A DNA stretch of 64,000 bases from Candidatus Saccharibacteria bacterium UBA6209 (GTDB lineage Bacteria > Patescibacteriota > Saccharimonadia > Saccharimonadales > Saccharimonadaceae): assembly GCA_002421965.1 (NCBI GenBank), contig DISN01000014.1, positions 17,403 to 81,402 on the forward strand, given 5' to 3'. This document shows, piece after piece, positions 53,200 to 59,609 of the stretch. The notes under the pieces were generated by a model. That model worked only from the letters and a program-made list of their open reading frames with translations, ran no database searches and was not told where the DNA came from. A program made the translations under genes and the position numbers. Within the stretch, counting starts at the first letter, position 1. The number at the start of each line of letters is the position of its first letter.

Positions 53200-54144
53200 A
53201 TGGCTACTAAAAAGACCACCAAAAAGGTCACGACTGCTAAATCTGCACCTAAAAAGGCCGCAGCAAAAGCAACAGAAACTACCGTCACCAGGAATGTCAG
53301 TGCGCCTGCATTACGCAAAAAAGGCCGCATAGACACCAGCCTGCCAGGTAATCTTATTAACATAATTCTTGCAGAGGCAATCGGTACTTTCGTACTGACA
53401 CTTGTCGCTATTAGTGCAGCTTCATACTTTGTGCTGCCACTATACGTAGGCATTACACTTGCTATCATCATTATGGCAATTGGTGGTATCTCGGGCGCAC
53501 ATATCAACCCAGCTGTAACATTTGGCCTATGGTCAATGCGCAAGCTAAAGACTGTTCTTGTACCATTTTACTGGGCAGCACAGTTCCTAGGCGCAATGGC
53601 AGCAGTAGTACTTCTAGGTGCACTTTCGGGTGGCGCATTTGCAGTTCACTTCGACCAGTTCCTAGGATTCTCATGGGGCATCTTTGCGATGGAATTAGTC
53701 GGTACGGCTGTGTTTATCTTCGGCCTAGCCGCAGTTATCAACCGCGCTGACATCAAGCAAACCGGCAAGGCATTTGGTATCGGTATGTCATTAACTATCG
53801 GCCTAGTTGCATCTGGTGCGCTATTCTCATACGTACAGAGCAACGCACTTGCTAAGCACCAAGAGAAGCAGGCTTCAGTACAGACCGACACCGCTGAAGT
53901 TAAAGAGGGCGAGCGAACTTACCCACGAGAAGTTTATGTCGGCGGCGCAACACTTAACCCTGCAGTAGCTCTAGCTGTTACCGAAAAGACCGACAGCCAG
54001 CTACAGGGCAGCAGCGCAACCCCACAAAAAGACGAAAAGGCCTACACTCGACTTAGCCTCGAGGTAATCGCTGCAACACTTATCGGTGCCGCACTTGGTG
54101 GAAACTTATTCCTACTGGTGAACTACCGATCACGACAGAGCTAA
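53200..54144 (+). CDS. aquaporin / MIP-family channel with basic N-terminal tail
   Basis: 314 aa. Residues 1-45 form a Lys/Ala/Thr-rich tail like histone H1. Six membrane helices follow with two NPA loops: HINPAVTFG near residue 107 and ATLNPAVALA near 250. Helices 5 and 6 are separated by an unusually long, Gln/Glu-rich hydrophilic insert (about 205-245). The Arg that normally follows the second NPA (NPAR) is Val here, altering the selectivity filter. It may pass water, glycerol or other small solutes. Strong ribosome site and codon bias suggest high expression. Confidence 0.85.
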   Translation: MATKKTTKKVTTAKSAPKKAAAKATETTVTRNVSAPALRKKGRIDTSLPGNLINIILAEAIGTFVLTLVAISAASYFVLPLYVGITLAIIIMAIGGISGAHINPAVTFGLWSMRKLKTVLVPFYWAAQFLGAMAAVVLLGALSGGAFAVHFDQFLGFSWGIFAMELVGTAVFIFGLAAVINRADIKQTGKAFGIGMSLTIGLVASGALFSYVQSNALAKHQEKQASVQTDTAEVKEGERTYPREVYVGGATLNPAVALAVTEKTDSQLQGSSATPQKDEKAYTRLSLEVIAATLIGAALGGNLFLLVNYRSRQS

Positions 54145-54161
54145 TACACATTAGCCTACAT

Positions 54162-54196
54162 AAATCCCCTCAGTTTGACACTGAGGGGATTTTATT
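54162..54196 (+). terminator. intrinsic terminator of aquaporin gene
   Basis: A 12-bp stem AAATCCCCTCAG / CTGAGGGGATTT with 7-nt loop, then TTATTT. Confidence 0.9.
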
Positions 54197-54207
54197 TATA
54201 TGTGAGC

Positions 54208-54243
54208 TACGCTAGAACTGGTGTATGCGCTACATCTAGCGTA
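54208..54243. repeat. palindromic intergenic repeat (family copy C)
   Basis: TACGCTAG at 54208-54215 and CTAGCGTA at 54236-54243 form an inverted pair; the inner part has GCGCTACATCTAGCG. It aligns without gaps to 43981-44016 (31 of 36 identical). Confidence 0.7.
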
Positions 54244-54334
54244 CCTAGGTTCATCATTCTCTCCGGATCACACGTTACCTATCATGCACTCATCTATTGC
54301 TCTACGTTACATACTTTCTGAATTCGACCCGCCC

Positions 54335-55420
54335 CTACTCATCCTGCTGCGGTCGATCCACAATCACCGCCTCAGCGTTGTTGCTGCCACCGGATATCTT
54401 GACAACGTCCTTGTCAATTTTTGACAATTCTTTGTATGAATTATTATAGTGATTTACTGTTGTGGACAGCGATTTACCCATCTTGTTTAGCAATTCGTCA
54501 AATTTCTTGATATGTACGCCCAACAACCCAACACGGACCTGAATGTCTCGAGCTTGCTCTTCGATTTGCAGACTCCTAAGACCCTGAAGAACCGTCTGTA
54601 GATATGCCAAAAAGCTAGTCGGACTAACGATTATAACTCGCTTGTCACGAAAAGCGTACTCTATAAGATCCCGAGAACTACCGCCTGTACCGACATTATT
54701 TATCAGCAGATCATAGTATAGAGACTCGCTTGGGATGAACATAAAGGCGAAGTCCATAGTTCCCTCTTGTGGGCGAATATACTTAGCGGTTTCATCAATT
54801 CGACCCTTAAGGTCAGCTTTGACTTTAGCCAGCAATGCATCTCGCTGAACTTTGTCCTCCGCCTCGATCATACGGTTGTAATTTTCTAAGCTAAACTTGC
54901 TATCAACTGGCAGCACCTTGCCCTTGTCTAGAAATATCGCCGCATCAACGATCTCGCCGTCCTTAAATGGATACTGCATCTTGAACTGCGATGGCGGCAA
55001 GACGTTATCTAGAACACTCTCTAGGTAGAATTCGCCAAATACACCACGCTGTTTTGGATTTGACAGCACATTTTGCAAAGTCTTAAGCTCAGTAGCCACA
55101 TCAACCACTCGTCTATTTGTCTCGTCTAATTTGGCTAACCGCTGAGTTACATCAGACACCAGCTTAGAACTTTCACTCAGCTGCTTCTGGACAGATGTGC
55201 TCACCGCCTGATTGCTGCGCTCTAGCTTATCACTGACCGACACTGACAGCTGCTGAATCGAACGACCCAGCTCTACCATATCAGTCTTTAGCATATCGAC
55301 TGATGACTTATTTTTTAATTCGCTAACCTTGCTATTGAGTACAAACAAGCCTGCAACCAGGCCAACACAAATTATAACCAGAAGACTAATGATAACTATT
55401 TCCATGTATCTAGCATACAC
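54335..55420 (-). CDS. rmuC: DNA recombination protein RmuC
   Basis: 361 aa. An N-terminal membrane helix (about 5-28) precedes a coiled coil (about 30-120) and then the RmuC nuclease-fold domain with RGVFGEFYLESVLDNVLP, VDAAIFLDKGKVLPVDSKFSLENY and MDFAFMFIPSESLYYD motifs. RmuC limits inversions at short repeats in E. coli, relevant in a window rich in inverted repeats. It is a single gene facing the aquaporin terminator. Confidence 0.93.
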   Translation of the reverse strand: MYARYMEIVIISLLVIICVGLVAGLFVLNSKVSELKNKSSVDMLKTDMVELGRSIQQLSVSVSDKLERSNQAVSTSVQKQLSESSKLVSDVTQRLAKLDETNRRVVDVATELKTLQNVLSNPKQRGVFGEFYLESVLDNVLPPSQFKMQYPFKDGEIVDAAIFLDKGKVLPVDSKFSLENYNRMIEAEDKVQRDALLAKVKADLKGRIDETAKYIRPQEGTMDFAFMFIPSESLYYDLLINNVGTGGSSRDLIEYAFRDKRVIIVSPTSFLAYLQTVLQGLRSLQIEEQARDIQVRVGLLGVHIKKFDELLNKMGKSLSTTVNHYNNSYKELSKIDKDVVKISGGSNNAEAVIVDRPQQDE

Positions 55421-55441
55421 GGTATCGCCAAGTTGTGCGAG

Positions 55442-55936
55442 CTACATACTGACTGCCAAACGAGCCAGAACAACAAATATTGTCAAGAAAACGATCGCCG
55501 CTAGATCTCCACGCAACCGATTTATCCAAGACATGCTAGCAAACACCGCCATATAGGCGAATATAGTCCATAACAGTGAGGTGTACCAGCTACCGCCCAG
55601 CCAGGCAGCAACACTCCACAGAGCAATAATCGCAGCAATTACGACCAGCAGTGAGCGCTTCATCGATATCATAGCAAAAACTGGCACAATCATTATGCCG
55701 ACAAGCACAGCAGCAATATTAGAGGATATAACCGTGCTATTTAGACAAAGATTAGTGGCAGCTTCATCGCCACAAAAGAAAGGGACCATCATAAATTGGT
55801 TGATTGCGTAGCCAAGCAGCCAAACTGCCAAACCAGCCCCAGCTCCCAGTGCTACGATTCGACCAAAAACTCCCGCTGACATATTAAATATATATCGAGA
55901 CATCTCTTCCTTGAAAATAACTGCTTTCACTCCCAT
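55442..55936 (-). CDS. four-helix membrane protein of unknown function
   Basis: 164 aa with hydrophobic helices at about 22-45, 68-90, 95-115 and 118-160 (possibly two). Two cysteines (in FFCGDEAATNLCLN) fall in the first external loop. No family is recognised. The start is uncertain: ATG 55936 follows GGGAG at 9 nt, and ATG 55903 follows AAGGAAG closely. It precedes rmuC by 21 nt on the same strand. Confidence 0.6.
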   Translation of the reverse strand: MGVKAVIFKEEMSRYIFNMSAGVFGRIVALGAGAGLAVWLLGYAINQFMMVPFFCGDEAATNLCLNSTVISSNIAAVLVGIMIVPVFAMISMKRSLLVVIAAIIALWSVAAWLGGSWYTSLLWTIFAYMAVFASMSWINRLRGDLAAIVFLTIFVVLARLAVSM

Positions 55937-56017
55937 GTAAATAACTCCCGCTAGTTCTTTAAGCTATATTCTACTACTGTATTGAACTATTTGCAAGGAT
56001 ATTTCTAAAGTATAAAG

Positions 56018-56515
56018 CTACTGATTATTTCTATCGACAGCGATCTTTTTGGGGCGCTTCTGCCTAGGGTATAAATACCAAACTATTCCCGTACAAGCAA
56101 TGACGATGCCACCAATTACGTCTATCGGCGTGTGAACCAATGCAATAACCCGACCAATACAGACAGCTAGCGTCAACACTAATGATGTTATTGCTAGAGT
56201 CTTGTTCTTTGTGGCAAACCATATAGCCAGGGTGATCGCCATGGTAAATAGCGCGTGGTCAGAAGGAAATCCTGGATTGTTCAGAAACGAAGCGCCAGCG
56301 TCAACGCCCAGCTCTTCGAATGGCCTTAGCCCTGATGGCTGAAATAGCAGCCCAGCAATCTTCGCCACGGTATAAGCGGTCAACCCTGCCATCAACACCC
56401 TCGCATAAGTCTGATAGCGACCACCCTTGGGCACATGCCTGAGCAGTGCGTACACACCTAGAATTACAATTGGTATAACCAAACCATCCGCAATAATCTT
56501 GAGTGCTATATCCAT
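56018..56515 (-). CDS. PAP2-family membrane phosphatase
   Basis: 165 aa with about five membrane helices. The phosphatase motifs are visible as GFPSDHA (catalytic-site Ser/Asp/His) and GRVIALVHTPIDVIGG, with the Arg, His and Asp spaced as in PAP2. Likely substrates are lipid pyrophosphates such as undecaprenyl pyrophosphate or phosphatidic acid; which one is not decidable. Confidence 0.88.
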   Translation of the reverse strand: MDIALKIIADGLVIPIVILGVYALLRHVPKGGRYQTYARVLMAGLTAYTVAKIAGLLFQPSGLRPFEELGVDAGASFLNNPGFPSDHALFTMAITLAIWFATKNKTLAITSLVLTLAVCIGRVIALVHTPIDVIGGIVIACTGIVWYLYPRQKRPKKIAVDRNNQ

Positions 56516-56568
56516 AGCGCTATTGTACCGCTATAGCCAGCCATTTGTCCATGGCCACCACCTATACG

Positions 56569-56598
56569 CTTGCACGAAACGGCCTTTTTCGCTATAAT
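56569..56598 (+). promoter_or_regulatory. promoter upstream of tRNA-Gln array
   Basis: TTGCAC (56569-56574), 18 nt, TATAAT (56593-56598). Transcription would start just before the first partial tRNA copy, so both partial units would be in the precursor. Confidence 0.65.
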
Positions 56599-56610
56599 CA
56601 ACTACGCTAC

Positions 56611-56738
56611 TGGGGACTGGCCAAGCGTCAAGCAACGGCTGTCCGAGGTCCTACGACCAAGTAGATTATAATTAGTCCCGTTCGGGACCAGAACATTACA
56701 AAACAGGTCCGCAAAGACATAAAACTAACCAGACATAT
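56611..56738 (+). repeat. partial tRNA-Gln repeat, unit 1
   Basis: 128 bp. The first 28 bases copy the tRNA-Gln 5' half (with a few changes). About 100 bp of other sequence follows, including GTCCCG-TT-CGGGAC and CGGGACCAGAAC (56683-56694), the complement of the anticodon arm. Unit 2 is nearly identical. Confidence 0.85.
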
Positions 56739-56867
56739 TGGGGATTGGCCAAGCGGTAAGGCAACGGCTGTCCGAGGTCCTACGACCGAGTAGATTATAA
56801 TTAGTCCCGTTCGGGACCAGAACATTACAAAACAGGTCCGCAAAGACATAAAACTAACCAGACATAT
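56739..56867 (+). repeat. partial tRNA-Gln repeat, unit 2
   Basis: 129 bp. Its first 29 bases match the real tRNA exactly up to the anticodon stem, then diverge to the same 100-bp filler as unit 1 (one difference seen). It ends directly at the intact tRNA. Confidence 0.85.
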
Positions 56868-56941
56868 TGGGGATTGGCCAAGCGGTAAGGCAACGGGTTC
56901 TGGTCCCGTGATCGGGGGTTCGAATCCCTCATCCCCAGCCA
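56868..56941 (+). tRNA. tRNA-Gln (anticodon CTG)
   Basis: 74 nt with CCA encoded. Acceptor TGGGGAT pairs with ATCCCCA. Anticodon stem ACGGG/CCCGT with loop TTCTGGT gives CTG. The T loop is the canonical TTCGAAT. Aminoacylation probably goes through Glu-tRNA and GatCAB. Its 3' 18 bases recur at 57111-57128. Confidence 0.95.
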
Positions 56942-56948
56942 TGAAAAG

Positions 56949-56973
56949 ATGAGTCCATTTGGGCTCATTTTTT
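56949..56973 (+). terminator. intrinsic terminator after tRNA-Gln
   Basis: ATGAGTCC-ATTT-GGGCTCAT (one G:U pair) then TTTTT. Confidence 0.75.
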
Positions 56974-57110
56974 CATGATTGCAGTATGCGGTTTGAACCC
57001 CGGATTTTCTGAAGGAAATCCGATAGGGTTCGGCGTAGCGAGCGAGGTTAAAGAAAGCACCAGAAGTATTTTCTTTTCAAGCAAGCGGAGGAAGGAGCAA
57101 AGCGACTGAT
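56974..57110. other. short spacer between tRNA-Gln and its repeated 3' end
   Basis: No gene. It contains GGATTTTCTGAAGGAAATCC, a small inverted repeat, and otherwise unremarkable sequence; possibly a residue of an excised element. Confidence 0.4.
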
Positions 57111-57128
57111 ATCCCTCATCCCCAGCCA
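57111..57128 (+). repeat. att-like repeat of the tRNA-Gln 3' end
   Basis: ATCCCTCATCCCCAGCCA, identical to 56924-56941 over 18 bases, including CCA. A strong terminator begins at its last base, as expected for the tRNA's original downstream end. Confidence 0.75.
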
Positions 57129-57162
57129 AAATAAGAACGACCTGTTGGGTCGTTCTTATTTT
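57128..57162 (+). terminator. strong intrinsic terminator at left border of cassette
   Basis: A 15-bp stem AAAATAAGAACGACC / GGTCGTTCTTATTTT with 5-nt loop and flanking A/T tracts; bidirectional. Confidence 0.9.
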
Positions 57163-57340
57163 GGCTCCCTTGTACGCCGAAATTCGAACCTATTTCGAGC
57201 AAAATCCCTGAAGCTCAGCCCCAACGCCTGCGGGCGCACGCGCCCGCTCGCCCCGCCAGAAAAACCCTTTGCCTTATTTTTTTGAATTTTCCCCCGCCGA
57301 ATTTCTTTTTTTAGTTGTAAAGGGTGTTTCTGGTGGTGGC
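57162..57340. repeat. left long inverted repeat
   Basis: 179 bp starting TGGCTCCCTTGTACGCC. It is itself built of hairpins (a GCGGGCGC/GCGCCCGC stem, and ACCCTTT ... AAAGGGT arms). Its reverse complement matches 62844-63018 with roughly a dozen differences. Confidence 0.9.
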
Positions 57341-57399
57341 GTGTCGCTTTGGCGACTTGGCGTATTTTTCGCGTATTCACTCCGTGAGCACGCGAAAAA

Positions 57400-57567
57400 T
57401 GATATAATAAAAGGGTCTAGATTAAAGTAAATTAACAGTAAGCGCGAAAGCTATATTGCTACTCGTTTGAGATATTTCCGTAAATGGGCAACTCATGCGT
57501 GTAGGACGTATCTCACGATTCGCGCTTACTTTAGTCTAGACAGCCGCACGGGTTGTCCTTTTATTTT
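57400..57567 (+). ncRNA. putative structured RNA upstream of the methyltransferase
   Basis: It has its own extended -10 (TGA-TATAAT, 57400-57408), start near 57413-57415 and intrinsic terminator GACAGCC-GCACG-GGTTGTC plus a T tract (57539-57567). A long closing stem pairs GTCTAGATTAAAGTAA (57415-57430) with 57526-57541, including one U:G. GCGCGAA (57442-57448) pairs with TTCGCGC (57519-57525), and an inner stem TGAGATA/TATCTCA (57468-57474 with 57509-57515) follows. The bottom of the closing stem shares bases with the terminator. There is no open reading frame of note. Possible identities: one of the DUF3800-associated RNA motifs, a 6S-like RNA, or a new class. Confidence 0.7.
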
Positions 57568-57605
57568 GCGACCGCCTCGGTTGTCTGGGCGGAAAGCAAA
57601 GCGAT

Positions 57606-58676
57606 ATGTCCACACGTAAGAAATTAAAAACAAATGTCGTTCTTCAAGGCGACTGCATCGAACTATTACAAACTTTGCCAGATAAATCAGTTGATTTAGT
57701 CTTTGCCGATCCGCCGTATAACTTGCAGCTCAAAGGCGACTTATGGCGACCAAATAATACAAAAGTGTCTGCGGTTGATGACGACTGGGACAAATACGAT
57801 AGCTTCGCCGTCTACGATGACTTCACGACCAAATGGCTGGCGGAGTGTCGCCGAGTGCTAAAAGACAACGGCTCACTTTGGGTGATCGGCAGTTATCATA
57901 ATATCTTTCGCGTCGGCAAAATCGTGCAAGACCTCGACTACTGGATTTTGAACGACATTCTTTGGGTCAAAACAAACCCTATGCCTAATTTCAAAGGCAC
58001 ACGCTTTAATAACTCGCACGAAACGCTCATCTGGGCTGGTAAATCTGAAAAATCAAAGCCGACATTTAACTATAAAACCATGAAAGCCCACAATGAGGAC
58101 AAGCAAATGCGCAGCGATTGGCTCATTCCGATATGCAGCGGACAGGAGCGCGTCAAAATCAACGGCGAAAAAGCCCACTCGACACAAAAACCGCTGGCGT
58201 TACTCCGTCGGATTATCAACGCAACGTCGAAGCCAGGCGATATTGTGCTTGACCCATTCCTCGGTAGCGGCACAACCGCAGTTGCCGCAAAAGAACTCGG
58301 ACGGCAATATATTGGTATTGAGCGCGACGATACCTACGTAAAAGTTGCGGAACAACGCCTCAACAACACAACACCGCTTGATGAAACGCTAGTGTCGGGC
58401 AAGCTCGAAGCAAAAGCGCCGCGTGTCGCCTTTGGCTTACTGGTTGATATCGGACTCATCAAAACTGGCGCGGCACTCACGAGCAAAGACGGCAAGTATT
58501 CGGCAATCGTTACCGCCAACGGCTCATTGAAAAGCGGCGACATTGAGGGTTCTATTCATAAAGTCGGCGCAGTTTTGCAAGACCAGCCCTCGTGCAACGG
58601 CTGGACATTCTGGCATATCGACGGCGCATTGATTGACGACATTCGTCAAAAGTATCTGGAGCAGAATTATGCTTGA
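57606..58676 (+). CDS. beta-class N6-adenine DNA methyltransferase (CcrM/HinfI-like)
   Basis: 356 aa. Motif IV DPPYNLQL (from 35) precedes motif I FLGSGT (218-223), the beta-class order. After about residue 265 comes a RAMA-type domain (VAFGLLVDIGLIKTGAALTS through WTFWHIDG) as in CcrM and M.HinfI, which read GANTC. GANTC specificity is therefore likely but inferred. It protects DNA from the nuclease encoded next (8-nt overlap). A hairpin CCGCC/GGCGG (57570-57592) precedes a weak ribosome site. Confidence 0.88.
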   Translation: MSTRKKLKTNVVLQGDCIELLQTLPDKSVDLVFADPPYNLQLKGDLWRPNNTKVSAVDDDWDKYDSFAVYDDFTTKWLAECRRVLKDNGSLWVIGSYHNIFRVGKIVQDLDYWILNDILWVKTNPMPNFKGTRFNNSHETLIWAGKSEKSKPTFNYKTMKAHNEDKQMRSDWLIPICSGQERVKINGEKAHSTQKPLALLRRIINATSKPGDIVLDPFLGSGTTAVAAKELGRQYIGIERDDTYVKVAEQRLNNTTPLDETLVSGKLEAKAPRVAFGLLVDIGLIKTGAALTSKDGKYSAIVTANGSLKSGDIEGSIHKVGAVLQDQPSCNGWTFWHIDGALIDDIRQKYLEQNYA

Positions 58677-59553
58677 GTACGAAGTATTCAAAGACATCTT
58701 TGACGAAAAGATATTTGCGAAGTCCAAGCCCGACCTACTAAAGAAAGTTGCCGAGTACCCCGATAGGTATGTGGGGCTATTCCGCCCGACTAAGCCAGAG
58801 GCAAAATTGCTACAAAATCTCTTACAGTCAAACGAAATCCGTTTTGGCGACGCATTCGAGGTGGCAATCAAGCAATACTTTATCAATGAGGGTTGGCAAC
58901 CGCTCCCGCAAAAGATTATGTCAAAAGAGGGCGATGCACTTGATATCGACCAACTGCTTATGAAAGATGACAAAGTGCTATTCATTGAGCAAAAAGTACG
59001 CGACGACCACGACTCGACGAAAAAGCGCGGACAAATTAGTAACTTTGAGAAGAAACTTGAGGCACTTGTTGATATTTATGGCGACAAAGTAACGTGGGGA
59101 TTTTTCTATTTCATCGACCCAAGCCTTGTAAAGAATAGGAACTTTTACCAGCCAGAGCTACAGAAACTGCAAGAGTCGTGGGGTGTGCATTTGTCTGTGT
59201 CGTATGGGCAAGACATGTTCGACCAACTCGGCTACCCGAATATCTGGCTCGACATCATGGCAAACTTGCAAAAGTGGCGACACGACATACCCGACCTACC
59301 GAACGTCAATTTTGACACCAACCCCGAAGAATCCGCAGAAGAAATAAAAGACCTACCGCTCCGCATATTCCGCAAGCTCTTTGACGATGAGCGAATTGTG
59401 AGCCAGATATTGCCTGTATTGTTTCCGACTGGTGCAACGCTGGCGATACTTGAGCCGTATTTGCGCAATCAGGGCACAATAGTGTCTGGCAATATAGCGC
59501 GGAGTGTAGCGGAGTATCTACGGTCAAGGTCTATACCGGTCGGTAATCTGTAA
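58669..59553 (+). CDS. putative type II restriction endonuclease
   Basis: 294 aa from the ATG at 58669, overlapping the methyltransferase stop by 8 nt. A PD-(D/E)xK nuclease core is visible: GDALDID (89-94) and I-E107-Q-K109 in LFIEQKVRDDHDSTKKRGQ. The EQKxRDDHDSTKxRGQ block resembles the HinfI/HpyAIV-type GANTC enzymes as I recall them; specificity is inference. The coupled start and partner methyltransferase make it a type II R-M pair. The C-terminal third has no assigned domain. Confidence 0.78.
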   Translation: MLEYEVFKDIFDEKIFAKSKPDLLKKVAEYPDRYVGLFRPTKPEAKLLQNLLQSNEIRFGDAFEVAIKQYFINEGWQPLPQKIMSKEGDALDIDQLLMKDDKVLFIEQKVRDDHDSTKKRGQISNFEKKLEALVDIYGDKVTWGFFYFIDPSLVKNRNFYQPELQKLQESWGVHLSVSYGQDMFDQLGYPNIWLDIMANLQKWRHDIPDLPNVNFDTNPEESAEEIKDLPLRIFRKLFDDERIVSQILPVLFPTGATLAILEPYLRNQGTIVSGNIARSVAEYLRSRSIPVGNL

Positions 59554-59580
59554 TCAATCTGATAATAATTGTTGATTTGA

Positions 59581-59589
59581 TGATATAAT
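59581..59589 (+). promoter_or_regulatory. extended -10 promoter of ParB-like/D12 unit
   Basis: TGA-TATAAT, about 20 nt before the ATG at 59610, making this two-gene unit separate from the R-M pair. Confidence 0.6.
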
Positions 59590-59609
59590 AGGTACAGAGA
59601 TAGACTACC

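Noticed and set aside
56611..56867. CRISPR-like array
   Set aside because: Only two repeat units of 128-129 bp including filler, no short repeats with unique spacers, and no cas genes anywhere in the window.
56628..56942. 104-codon minus-strand open frame across the tRNA-Gln array
   Set aside because: It is the antisense of tRNA-Gln and of its partial copies. The repeated peptide arises from the DNA repeat, and translations like GDEGFEPP are a known artefact of tRNA antisense.
57156..57380. Open frame (74 codons, minus) in the left inverted repeat, with a similar one at 62833-63033
   Set aside because: The two look like homologous proteins only because the DNA is an inverted repeat. They have no ribosome site, hairpin-rich sequence and a composition (Arg/Gly/Lys from GC-rich palindromes) typical of spurious frames.
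57413..57567. Retron msr-msd RNA
   Set aside because: The closing inverted arms recall retron a1/a2, but no reverse transcriptase gene exists in the window and the branching guanosine context is not evident.
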